A stretch of DNA of 64,000 nucleotides from an uncultured Collinsella sp. (GTDB lineage Bacteria; Actinomycetota; Coriobacteriia; Coriobacteriales; Coriobacteriaceae). Location of the stretch: NCBI GenBank assembly GCA_900542945.1, contig UQPI01000001.1, positions 14,720 to 78,719 of the forward strand, read 5' to 3'. The first letter of the stretch is position 1. Each line of letters begins with the position of its first letter. The notes beneath the pieces are model-generated. The model was given only the letters and a program-made list of their open reading frames with translations, did no database searches and was not told the origin of the DNA. Made by a program: the position numbers and the translations under genes. Below, one piece after another: positions 33,649 through 44,400 of this stretch.

Positions 33649-34953
33649 ATGGCGGGCGAGAGGCTACATCGGGACGGATACATCCCACGTATCGTGGATG
33701 CGCAAATCGAGCGCTACCTTCGTGTCTTTGGCGCGGTCGAGATTGCGGGCACCAAGTGGTGCGGCAAGACGTGGGCCGCGCTCGAGCACGGGGCGTCCGT
33801 CTCGTATGTCGACGAGAATCTCGACCTCGCGCGTGCCGACCCGGCGATGATGTTGCTGGGTGACCGTCCGCATATTATCGATGAGTGGCAGCGCGTTCCC
33901 CAGATTTGGGACTACGTTAGACACGAGGTTGACCGCACCCGGGGCACGCGCGGCGCCTATATCCTCACGGGTTCCGCCACGCCTGCGTTTGGCTCAAAGG
34001 CGGAGGCGCCCGCGCATAGTGGAGCCGGCCGCATCGGCCGCGTCCGCATGCACCCCATGACGTTTGCCGAGACAGGTGAGTCCAACGGCAAGGTGAGCCT
34101 GGCGGGCTTGTTTGAGCATCGTTTTGAGCCCTGCCGGTGCGATGGCGATACGCCGGGGCTTGTCGAAGCCGCCTGCCGCGGCGGCTGGCCCGAGGCGATC
34201 GATATGGTTTCGGCTGACGCCCAGCTCATCGCCCGCGAATATCTCAACACCACATTTTCGAGCAGCTTCCCGGCGGTCGGTCTCGACCCCGATATTGCTC
34301 GTCGAGTCTCCGCATCGATCGCGCGCAATCTGGGACAGGCAACCACGTATAAAACGATTCTTATGGATATGTTCGGTGCCGAGGAGGAACCCGCAGCGTT
34401 TGCCGACGAGACCAAGGTGCGTAGGTACCTGGATGCCCTCAAAGGCATGTTCATTCTCGAGGAGGTCCCCGGTTGGGTTCCCGCCGCGCGCGACAAACGG
34501 CGCTTTACCGTCAAGCCCAAGCGCTATCTGGCAGATCCGAGCCTTGCTTGCGCCTTGCTAGGTATGTCCTTGCAGGCGCTGCTTGCCGACTGGCAGACAT
34601 TTGGTCTGGTGTTTGAGAATTTGGTCATACGCGACCTTTCGGTCTACGCACGTTCGCTCGACCTGCTGGATAGCACGCCCGTGCGCTATTATCGCGACGA
34701 TTCGGGCCTTGAGTGCGATGCTATCGTGCAGCTAGCCGACGGACGGTGGGCCGCCTTTGAGATTAAGGTGAGTGAAGATAAAGCGAGCGCCGGCGTCGAG
34801 AGCCTCAAGCGCGTTCGCAAGAAGGTCTGTGGAAATCCCCGTTCACGCACACGCGAACCGGAGTTTATGGCCGTGATTGTGGGGGTGGGTGAGTACGCCC
34901 GCGAGGTCGAGGACGGTATCTACGTGATACCCGTGCGCGCGTTGGGGTGTTAA
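33649..34953 (+). CDS. AAA_14 / DUF4143 ATP-binding protein 2
   Basis: The 434-residue protein has Walker A in GTKWCGKTW near residue 35, Walker B PHIIDEWQRVPQIWD, sensor YILTGSATPAF, then GRIGRVRMHPMTFAE, as in AAA_14. The DUF4143 half has a winged-helix-like region (YKTILMDMFGAEEEP) and a nuclease-like tail (RYYRDDSGLECDAIVQLADG ... FEIKVSEDKA) that recalls the D-E-K pattern of PD-(D/E)XK folds. It is only distantly like the paralogue at 28687. The function is unknown. A 23-bp-period repeat array precedes it, and a separate palindrome cluster follows at 35104. Confidence 0.88.
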   Translation: MAGERLHRDGYIPRIVDAQIERYLRVFGAVEIAGTKWCGKTWAALEHGASVSYVDENLDLARADPAMMLLGDRPHIIDEWQRVPQIWDYVRHEVDRTRGTRGAYILTGSATPAFGSKAEAPAHSGAGRIGRVRMHPMTFAETGESNGKVSLAGLFEHRFEPCRCDGDTPGLVEAACRGGWPEAIDMVSADAQLIAREYLNTTFSSSFPAVGLDPDIARRVSASIARNLGQATTYKTILMDMFGAEEEPAAFADETKVRRYLDALKGMFILEEVPGWVPAARDKRRFTVKPKRYLADPSLACALLGMSLQALLADWQTFGLVFENLVIRDLSVYARSLDLLDSTPVRYYRDDSGLECDAIVQLADGRWAAFEIKVSEDKASAGVESLKRVRKKVCGNPRSRTREPEFMAVIVGVGEYAREVEDGIYVIPVRALGC

Positions 34954-35103
34954 GGGGCAGCACGCCGTGTGTCCGCTGCCCGGTGCTACGGATCAGTGCA
35001 AGGGGGTCAGGCTTGTTTGCACCAAGGGTTTGACATATGGGGGGGGGAGGCCGCTGGCGCTAACGAGGGCGTGTTAAGGGTGCTCGACTGGCTTAAACGC
35101 ACC

Positions 35104-35220
35104 CTTAACCTCATCTTCACCTCAAATGAGGCTAAGATGAGGTTAAGATGAGGCAAGCAAACAACTGGGCAAATGCTGAAAATAGGGTGCTGTTAACCTC
35201 AAAATGAGGTTAAGATGAGG
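35104..35220. repeat. TTAACCTCA / GATGAGGTTAAG palindrome cluster
   Basis: Arms CTTAACCTCATCTT (35104-35117) and AAGATGAGGTTAAG (35134-35147) are exact complements. A second palindrome TTAACCTCA-AAA-TGAGGTTAA is at 35193-35213. AGATGAGG(C) follows each. The gap 34954-35574 also holds the hairpin at 35348 and AT-rich leader sequence for the surface cluster; no gene is seen. Confidence 0.78.
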
Positions 35221-35347
35221 CAAAGCTCGAAGGGGTGTGCGAACCGTTCCGCGGACAATGCGCGCCTTAAGCCAACGATGAGCCTGGGTCGATTTTCGAT
35301 TTCAACGCAACACCTGAGCCTTTCCCCTGCACCACGTTGGCGCAAAC

Positions 35348-35392
35348 TAACCTGTCCCCCTCGCACCAAGCCCTTGGCGCGCGGGACAGGCT
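35348..35392. repeat. CCTGTCCC / GGGACAGG hairpin
   Basis: CCTGTCCC and GGGACAGG pair across a loop that itself contains CCAAGCCCTTGG. It is a member of the GGGACAG set. Confidence 0.55.
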
Positions 35393-35574
35393 GCTGCTTG
35401 TAATCTTTAAGACATCATTAAGGCTTGCGCTGTGGAGCAAACCGCAGGTCAATGCTATTCTTTTACCTTATCGTATGGTGTTGTATTCTGCCTGAATTCT
35501 ATGCCTACGAGCAACGGATTGATCGCGACCAAGCGGAAAGGATGGCACGCCCGCTAGCAGGGCAAACGTAAACG

Positions 35575-36627
35575 ATGAGTGGCATGGACCGACATAGCGA
35601 GCTCCAGCAGCACAAGACGGTGGCCGAGTACCGCCAAGCTGCCGACGAGCACGCGCGGACCCTCAAGGATTTCTGGAAAGATTTCCTGGTGAGCGGTCTG
35701 TTTGTGCTGGCCGCCATCGTTGCCATCTTTGCATGCCTGGCCTGGTTTGCCGCGAATAACCGAGTGAGCGCCACGGGGAGCACGATCGGGGCGAAGGGTC
35801 CGCGGTTTGTGCTCTCGGGAACGCAGGGCGGCACGGCGGGCAAGTACGACGCCCAGGACAACTACGCGTCGGACAGTACAAGCCTTGCCGTGAACAATCT
35901 TTTCAACCTCAATAACATGAGTGCCGATGGCAGTCTCTCTCCGGGGTCGGCTGGTCAGCTCCAGCTCAACGTCAAGCCGCTCTGTAATGACCTGCGTGAT
36001 ATCACGGTGGAAATGACCTGGGAAATCTCTGTCCAGACGAGCGCTGCGGGCACGGGCGGCACCGCTACGGACGCATCGAAAAACGAAGAGATCATCAACT
36101 CGCTTAAAAATCTGGTGCGCGGCCATATCCTGGTTTTCCAGGGCAAAGACGACTCTGGCTTTTACTCGAATCCGCTGGTCCCCACGACCACCACGGTGAC
36201 CCAGGACGGGGCCAGCGTCACCGTCATTACGCAGAGCTTTACCATCCCGGCGCGGAGCTTTTGCGCTGAGGGCTCAAATAGCACGACAAGAACCGTACCC
36301 AAAACCCTCTACTGGATTTGGCCGGAGCAGTTTAAGAGCTATGTTCGCACGGGTAATGCCGGCTACGGCGGCAACCTTTTTGCAAGCACAGACGCCGGTT
36401 ACACTGCCCTCGTCGGCGACATCAACAATAACCACGCGCGCTATTTCCGCGCCGACAGCACGAGCGTTCCGGGCCAGGCGCCCAGCGAGGTTCCGCCTGT
36501 CAAGGCCGGCATGTCCTCTGCATTTGTGGAAGCCTGCGCCGGCTATTACAACAACGCCGACGAGGTTATCGGCAAGAATATCAAGTACATTCGCGTGCGC
36601 TTTACCGCCAAGGAGGCGGATAAATAA
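35575..36627 (+). CDS. Unrecognised single-pass membrane protein, surface cluster gene 1
   Basis: The 350-residue protein has a charged cytoplasmic N-terminus, one membrane segment at about residues 37-60 (LFVLAAIVAIFACLAWF), and an extracellular part rich in Ser, Thr, Gly and Asn. Extracellular phrases include RFVLSGTQGGTAG and GQLQLNVKPLCNDLRDITVE, which suggest beta strands. Two Cys residues (in LCND and SFCAEG) could form a disulfide. It is not recognised as a known family. ATG at 35575 has only a weak ribosome site; an ATG at 35584 is possible. It is the first of four genes in one direction with 0-40 base gaps, ending in the giant protein. Confidence 0.8.
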   Translation: MSGMDRHSELQQHKTVAEYRQAADEHARTLKDFWKDFLVSGLFVLAAIVAIFACLAWFAANNRVSATGSTIGAKGPRFVLSGTQGGTAGKYDAQDNYASDSTSLAVNNLFNLNNMSADGSLSPGSAGQLQLNVKPLCNDLRDITVEMTWEISVQTSAAGTGGTATDASKNEEIINSLKNLVRGHILVFQGKDDSGFYSNPLVPTTTTVTQDGASVTVITQSFTIPARSFCAEGSNSTTRTVPKTLYWIWPEQFKSYVRTGNAGYGGNLFASTDAGYTALVGDINNNHARYFRADSTSVPGQAPSEVPPVKAGMSSAFVEACAGYYNNADEVIGKNIKYIRVRFTAKEADK

Positions 36628-37446
36628 ATGGACGAGCAGCTTAACGCCCGCGAGCAGGGCGATATCAAGCACAACGAAGAAGTGGTGAACTCCGGCGACG
36701 ACGGGTTCGGCTCGCACGGCGAGGCGCGTCCGGCTGGCCGCATCGAGCGCATCGAGACTTGGGTGAGCGGCCACCGTCGCGAATCCCTTGCCATCATGGG
36801 CCTGGTGGCCGTGCTTCTCGTGTTGCTGGGATTGACGCTCGGATGGTTTGTCGATGCCAATCACGGCTCCACCGTTGGTAAGATCAAGGAGCCGGCGGAG
36901 CTCAAAGTGCTGGGCCCCAACGCTACGGCAACAGAGCAGATCGACCTGAGCTACAACCCCGAATACGGCGATACCAAGACCGGTAACACGGTGACGCTCA
37001 TGCGCCCGTTTTGCGTGCAGACGGGCGGCGATGGGTTTGAGCTGCAGCTTGCGAATACGACCAACATTGAAGGTCTCACTATCGAGCTGTATAAAGCCGA
37101 GAATCCGGGCCCAGGTGATACTTCCGACGTGAGCGGCACTGCGGGCGGCAAGCCCTATAGCTGGAAAATGTCTGAAACGGATCTGCTGAAGGACTTTAAG
37201 CTCATTAAGACCGAGCCGGTCCCCGGTGCAAACGACCCTACATTCAAGGACTACCAAAAGGTCCAACGCAACGCGCGTCCGCTCTACCGTTTCAAGGTGT
37301 TCAACAAAGACGAGCTCAATGCCAAGACGCTCGACGGCTCGACTGGCAACGACACGCTTAACTTCATCATCAAGCTTTCGTGGGACGAGAGCGCCAAAGA
37401 GACCGACGTGATCTATGTGATCGCGCGCAACACGAGCGGTATGTAG
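36628..37446 (+). CDS. Unrecognised single-pass membrane protein, surface cluster gene 2
   Basis: The 272-residue protein starts directly after the stop of gene 1, with AAGGAGG inside that gene. It has an acidic then basic N-terminus (GHRRES), a membrane segment at 53-75 (AIMGLVAVLLVLLGLTLGW), and an extracellular part with VGKIKEPAELKVLGPNA and TVTLMRPFCVQTGGDGFELQ. It has the same topology as its neighbours: N-terminus inside, one anchor, beta-rich outside. No catalytic motif or family is recognised. It is probably a structural or accessory partner of the giant protein. Confidence 0.8.
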   Translation: MDEQLNAREQGDIKHNEEVVNSGDDGFGSHGEARPAGRIERIETWVSGHRRESLAIMGLVAVLLVLLGLTLGWFVDANHGSTVGKIKEPAELKVLGPNATATEQIDLSYNPEYGDTKTGNTVTLMRPFCVQTGGDGFELQLANTTNIEGLTIELYKAENPGPGDTSDVSGTAGGKPYSWKMSETDLLKDFKLIKTEPVPGANDPTFKDYQKVQRNARPLYRFKVFNKDELNAKTLDGSTGNDTLNFIIKLSWDESAKETDVIYVIARNTSGM

Positions 37447-37460
37447 GAGAGGGGGCGCAC

Positions 37461-38405
37461 ATGGAGAAGCAAGGGAGGCAGCAGGATGCCGAGCGCGAGC
37501 AGCTGGCAAAAGGCAAAAGCCTAGTCAAGAATAAGCTGGTTGTGGCGGCAATCGCACTTGTTTGCGCCGTGGCGCTCGTGACGGGTGGTTACTTTACCTA
37601 TTCCGCCTACACCGCCAACGGATTTCTAAAGTCCGTCGCCGCAACGGGCACCGCGCAGAACCTGTTTGCGAGCGATTTGCTCACGGGCTATATGAGTGCG
37701 CCCAGCAACGACGACCTCGACCGTGCCCAGCGCTCCGTTACGGTGTATCCCAGCGGCGGACAGTGCAGCTTCACCTTTAGCATCTACAACTATTTGCTGA
37801 GCAATAGCAACTTCTGCAACGACAAAAACGTGACGTACACCTTAACGGTCGAGGGGCATGGGCTCGATGATGCCACGTGGAGTTATGCGCCCCAGCCCAG
37901 CGGCAGCGTCACACTTCCGGAGAATCAGCCCACCAAGCACGACTACACCGTGACGTTCCCTGAGGACAAGTTGGGACATGCCTACTTTGTGATTAGGGCG
38001 ACGGTTGTTTCGGACAAGAGTCCCGGCACCGAGCTCACCTGTCTGGCGGCGAAAGTCGTGCCGTCAAAGAGGGCCGAGGTCAAAACCGCTGCGGTTGAGG
38101 GCGCGCTTGTTGATGAGGCTGGCGAGTTTGCTGATTACGCTGCGTACAACTACCGCGTGACGGTTACGGGCGCACCGGCAAACGTCACGCTCACGTGGGG
38201 GGAGAACGCGGAGATCGACCCGTTCTTCAAGATCAACCATGGCGCGACGGTGAATGTTGAAAAACACAAGGCTACGTTCACCATGGAGCCGGGTTCGATG
38301 GTCGTCAACTTCTATCGAGCGGACGGCAAAACGCCCGATTCCTGGGGTGACCTGGGCATTAGCGTGAGTGGAACCACCCAAACGGGTACGACGGAGACTC
38401 AATAA
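37461..38405 (+). CDS. Unrecognised single-pass membrane protein, surface cluster gene 3 (faintly TasA/camelysin-like start)
   Basis: This 314-residue protein has GAGAGGGGG before the ATG. After a charged start, the membrane segment at about 25-43 (VVAAIALVCAVALVTGG) leads into YFTYSAYTANGFLKSVAATG. That phrase recalls the SipW-dependent signal region of TasA/camelysin-type fibre proteins (hydrophobic, then G-x-x-A/Y-F-T). No SipW gene is visible here, so this is a hint only. The rest is beta-rich (CSFTFSIYNYLLSN, KHDYTVTFPE). It lies just before the giant gene. Confidence 0.78.
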   Translation: MEKQGRQQDAEREQLAKGKSLVKNKLVVAAIALVCAVALVTGGYFTYSAYTANGFLKSVAATGTAQNLFASDLLTGYMSAPSNDDLDRAQRSVTVYPSGGQCSFTFSIYNYLLSNSNFCNDKNVTYTLTVEGHGLDDATWSYAPQPSGSVTLPENQPTKHDYTVTFPEDKLGHAYFVIRATVVSDKSPGTELTCLAAKVVPSKRAEVKTAAVEGALVDEAGEFADYAAYNYRVTVTGAPANVTLTWGENAEIDPFFKINHGATVNVEKHKATFTMEPGSMVVNFYRADGKTPDSWGDLGISVSGTTQTGTTETQ

Positions 38406-38444
38406 CTCTGGCAGCAGAGTTTTAGGATAAGAGGTACGGAATCG

Positions 38445-41400
38445 ATGAGAACGGTAAAGCGCATACTCGCAGAGTTCATGACGGTGGTCATGGTGCTCCA
38501 GGCATGCTCGCCCACGGTGGCCGCCGTGGCGGCCGGCTGGCAGAACATTTCGAGCGAGATTGCCGCCGCGTCTGCGGAGGCATCGGATGCAGCCGAGAGC
38601 GGTGAGACCAACGGCGACGCCGCGAATGGGTCTGGGTCGAGTGATATCGGCGCCGCGGGTGACGGTGCCGAGGATGGTGCTGCGAAGGACGACGCTGCAA
38701 CGGGCGATACTTCCGATAGTGCTACGGGTTCCGATTCTACGGGCGACCAGACGGAAGGCGATGATACTGCTGGGGATGCCGCCGCTGATGATGCCGATCA
38801 AAATGCTGGTGATGAGGCTTCGGAAGACACTGCGGCCCAGGCGGGTGCGACGATCACAGATTTGAATAAGCTTGTCGAGCTGCTCAGGGCTAATGGTGCG
38901 GAAAACGTCGAGCTCAAAGACGACGGGAGCGGAATCCGAAGCCTCGATGTCAAGTCGTCGGAGGCGTTCGCCGTCCTGTCTAACGCCGACGCTTCGCTTT
39001 ACTATGATGCGCAGATCAAGGTTATCATCACGGGCGATGCGAAGCTCACCGAGTCGGCTAAGAACGGCATGTCTTTCCAGGGCCTTGGCAGTGATGAGCA
39101 TCCGTTTGAAGGCAAAATCTATAGGTCGTTGAATGGCGTTGATAGCCCTGTTGAGCTTACGTCTAACCGGACGGTTTTCAATAACTTCAAACTGACTGAC
39201 CAAAACAATACGGTCAAGATAAAGTGGATAGGCGCAACTACCTATAGCGCGCCGATGGTCGCTACGAAGGTCAGCGGTGGGGGCAAGACGCTCAACGCTG
39301 TGGTCAACATCGCAGATCCCGTAGGCACCGGCGGGACGGATACGACTTCCGCTCTGACGGCGCCCCTTTTGGGTGAGGCGATGGGTGACCTTACTACAGA
39401 GGTCACCTATGGCCCTGCCGGTTCTCTCGAGAAGCTCAACGTAAATGCAGCGGGAAACATCGGTCTTTTAGCGAATACAGTCAAGAGCGGAACCTTTACG
39501 GTGGGGTCTGTTAAGTTTCCCGATAGCCTTGCCGCGGGCGGTGTCGTCAAGACGAGCTCCGGTAATGCCGGTCTGCTCGTAGGCACGGTCGAGGATGGCG
39601 CGACTCTAAACGTCGGCACCCTTAATGTTCCCGCTGTTACCGTTCAGTCTGAAAGCGGTTCCGCCGGTGGCGTCGTGGGCCTCGTCGGTTCGAACACAGG
39701 CGCCACAGTCAAGGTCACGGAGGCTCTCGACCTGCACATGCTCACCGTCAAGGGCACCACCGCCAGTGGCGGCTTCATCGGTAAGGCGACCAAGCTCGCG
39801 CTGGGCGCGGACAACAAGAAGTTCACCTGTCCCGCCAACGTCGGCGATAAGAACAGCAAAAGTTCCGGCGGCTTCATCGGCGACGTTAGTTTTGCCGGCC
39901 CGGTCGAGTTTGCCAACAACGACCAAATCGATACGGGCGAGGGCGTGAATCTTGGCCAAAGTGGGGACACGGGCGCGGGCGGCGTGTTCGGTCTCCTGGA
40001 CACAACGAACGGCGATGTCGCAATATCAGGTGGCTTGTATACTAGCAAACTGGTGACGGGCTCCAGCTCCATCTATGGCGGTCTGGTCGGTAGAGTTCAG
40101 GATGTGACCAACACAGAGAAGTCGAACAACACCCTTCATATAAAGACGGGTGCCGCGGGCAACCGCTGTTCGGTTGATACTACATGCAGCGTCGCGCCAC
40201 GACTGGCAGGAGGCCTGGTCGGCTGGGTGGCAAAGAGCAACAATACTGGAGGCGTTGTAATCGTTGACGGCGCGGACGTCACGTGCCATTCTCCAAAAGC
40301 CAATGGAAAGAACTGCGGGTTTGGCGGTGTTGTTGGCGCCTTGGATAGCGGCTATAGCGTGGGCGGGCGTTCGCGTTTTGGAATTCTGGACTGCGGGGAC
40401 GTTCGCGTTGAAACTGATAAAAACGAATCAATCGCATGTGGTGCCGGAATTGTGGGTTCGGCATGGAACGGCGTCTTGCGCTTGCGTGGGACTACCGATT
40501 TATCCGATTGCAAGCTCGAGGCCAACGGTAATACCAGCCAAATTCTTAGATCCTTGGATGGATGCGCCCCATTGGTGTTTGCTCTAGGTTCAGGCTCGGA
40601 TGCTGAGGCAACGAACGATAATTATTGGCTTTACAAACGTCCTGCTGCGGCGAGGATCGATGACCTGACCTATAACCAGGTTATCCGCCTGACCGGAGAG
40701 GAGGGCAAGCTCAGCAAGGATCTTATTAAACTTGATGAAAGCACCTTTTATCAGCCGTTGTGCAATCTGAGTGGTGCTCCAGATGCTGGCAGCAGTGCTG
40801 GCTACTCTTGGGGTAAGCAGCTACGGTCCCAAAATGGTGACGGGAAGTCGGGTACATACCTCATTAATGATGCGGATACATTCGCATGCATTGCCATGAC
40901 GGTCCAAACGAACGGCTACTTTGGCGGTCTATTCGGCATCGGCACGGCTAACATTACGAGCTGGTATGGTAATAGTGGGAATGCTATCTCAATTACTTCC
41001 GACATTGACCTGCGAGGCACAGGCCTTGAAGGTCTTGCATGTGATGGGTCCGGGCGAGTTAACGCTTTCGTAGGGGCTGTCGAGGGAAACCATCATACCG
41101 TTACCTTGGCGATTGGCGAACCTTACGGTACGCGCAACGGCAATGCGCTTGGCGCAAACGATTCGACTGAAGGGAACGGCAAGATTTACCGTCACAGCCG
41201 TCTGGGCCTCTTTGCCGCTATCGGCGGTGGCGCGACGGTGAATAACCTTACCGTCGATGGCGTTATGAAGTTCGATAACGGCTTAGGCGTCGACGCTGGC
41301 TCGCTTGCGGCAACTATCACTGGCAAGGCAACACTCAACGGCGTTACGTGCAAGCCGAAAATCACCTGCGATGATACGTTCGGCAACGATGTCAACATTG

Positions 41401-44400
41401 GCGGCATTGCTGGTAGCGTGAGGGGTGGTGGAACCGTTACTTTCGGCAGCAGCAACATAAGTGGCAGCACGAAGGCGCAAGCGACCGTCAAAACGGGCGC
41501 TACCCTCAACGGCAACACGCGCATTGGCGGCGCTATCGGTTATGTGGCGGACGTTGTCGCTATCGTCAACGTGACGAGTCTCGAGGTCGGTGACGCGACG
41601 ACGAGCGAAAATGCGATTACCGCGGGCGACAGCGCGAGCAATAAGAAATCCCAGGTCGGCGGCTTCATCGGCTGCATCGCTCAAGGGACGCAAGAGAAAC
41701 ACGTCAACATCACGGGCCTTTCGTTCGACTCGTTCAGCATGACCGTTGGCAAGAACGGTGACGCGAAGAACGGCGCCGGTGGTCTTCTGGGCTATAGCTG
41801 GGGCAATACTGTTGTCACCATCGGGGATAGCAGCAAAAACACCAGCGTTAGCACGTATGCCCTCAAGACAACCAACGCTTCCATAACCGCTAATAGCTCA
41901 AGTGAACTCGGCGGCCTCGTATACGCCGCTAGTGGCCAATGGATCATCAACGACTATGCGATCGATCTTTCGAACGCAACCATTAATGCCGATAAGGTAA
42001 CGGTACTTGGTCTGCTCATCGGTCGAGGCGGTAGGACGGAGAATTCCACAACATATGGAGTGGAAACTTATAGCGGCTTGTATCTGGAGAACAAGGCGGG
42101 TTGGGACACTGCATATAAGATCAATGGTGTTGCTGCGGGCAATGGCGTGAAAATCAACAACACGGCAATCAAAAGCAACGACAATGCTACTTCGTTTGAT
42201 GAATGGGTCGGCAACAGCACGAGGCCTGCCTATGGAAATAAAGACGCCAGCAAACTCATGGACGGCGAATGGAATGTCGTCGTTTCGCTTCATACCAAAG
42301 ACGGCGTTAATGACGGTAAGCTCGACATGAGCGGAGAGCCGGGAAACGACAACAGCTATCGCAACCGTTCCGATTTCGGCAAGAACCACAACACGAATGC
42401 CTGGACGAGGTATTACTACAACCTCGACAAAGCCTATGCGGCACTTGGGCAAGGCAGCTCCAAAATTAGCAAAATCGATACGGCGGAAAAGCTGCTCTTA
42501 TGGTCCGCTTACCGCTATGCTCCAGCCGCAATTCGCTCGATGATTGTGCCGCAAGCGTTCAACGACGCCGTGGCCATCGGCGGCGAAAGCGGCAGAAGCG
42601 TCGAAATTGATTTGACGGGCTATAGTTACTATCCCACCCAGCCGAACGGAAAGGTGACGGTTGGTAATGCGACCATCACCTTCCATTACTCCGACATCAA
42701 GGCCGAGCAGAAAGGCAACAAGCTGAACTCTGCTGCTACCCAGCACGAGAACATGCACTGCGGTCTTTTCCGAACGGTGGCAAATGGCGATCTTACGGTG
42801 AACGCCGTCACTTTGGGTGGCACTGTTGGGCCCGTTGTCAATGACGGGAGAAGCAAGAATGATATTGCCGCCGCGGGTGGAAGCTCTTCGGGCGCGCTGG
42901 TGTGTCGCTACGTGTATGGGTCTAACAATGGCACGACCACCACTATTAGAAAAATCTCGATTGATGGCCTTACGTTCAACAATTTGACCGTCGATGGCGC
43001 TAGTGAGGCCACGGGCGCTGATGCTTATATGCCTCTGCTTATAAACGAGATGCAGACGTACGTGAACCTGAGCGCGAAGAACATCACGGCCACGGGATAC
43101 GGCCGCAACACCAAGGTGGCAACCTCACTTTTTGGAAGACTGGGCGTGGGTTCGAGTGCCGACCAGGTTACGGCGACGTTTGGTACCATCAACGTGCCGA
43201 GTGCTACGAACAACGCCATCTTTACCCGTGCAAGCTTGCTTGAGAGCTTTGGCTACGGCGAGGGGAAGACCGGCTCGGCGGTGTATACCTTTATAAAGGA
43301 TGACCAGACAAACGATAAGGTCACATTCGGCAGCGAGATCGACTCGAAGGGCGAATACTCTGGTAAGCAACTCTGGTACTACAACGAGAGCACCTATGGG
43401 ACCCGCGCTGGCCTCGTCACCGTTGACAACAAAGAGGCAAATGCGGGTACTCCGCAATTCGGCGGTTATCTCCCGTATGTGAAAAAGGGCAATGTCAACG
43501 AAAACAAAGTCCAATACCACGAAATCAAAGTTAACCAGCGTGTGCCCAAGCTTACGACGGGCTGCGGTACCTATGGCGATCCCTATGCCATAACTAAAGC
43601 ATCAGAGCTCAACACGGTTGCTGAGTATATCAACACGCAAAATGCAATCGACGGTTGGGAAGTAACGATTGCCGCCAATCAGGAAGAGCTATGTCAGCGT
43701 CGTTCGTCCAGTGAGAATACTGAAAACGAAGTGACGTACATCTACAAACAGGCGAACAAAACATGGGAGAGGAAGACGGAGGATAACACCACCGACTCTG
43801 GGGATTCGCTTGACGATGCGACGATGCACCGCTATCTCCAAAGCGCCTACTACAGTATCGAGCCGGTTGATAGCGAGGGAAATAGGACCGATACGCTTGT
43901 GCTCGATACCACCGCTTTCCAGGGTTTGGGCAATCAGAGCAACCCGTTCAGGGGGGTTGTTGTTGGCAATCTGAGGGACGGCGGTTTAGCGACCATCAAG
44001 ATTGACAAGCCCGAAGGCGCAAGCGCGCTTTCCGGATTGATCCCGTATAGCTACGGCAGCGTTGTGAGCAATCTGAATATTGAATACTCGGGCACGGCAA
44101 CCTCAATTGCATATAAGAGTAAAGATACATCTGGTGTGCCTGGCGCTTTTTTTGGCGGTGTGATCGGTTGCATCATGGGCGGTGACAATATCATCGATGG
44201 CGTGTCGGTGAATGCGGATGCCGGCTTTAGCGTTGCTGGGGCGGCAGGCGATAATGGCGGCGGCGCGCACCTTGTGCCCGTTGGCGGCTACGTTGGTGCT
44301 GTTGCGGGTGGCGGCGTCATCTTCCGCAACTCTTCGCGCGGCGACGGTGCCCTTAACCCCTGGCATGGCGCCGGTACTTCTCTCTATGACAACCCGTATG

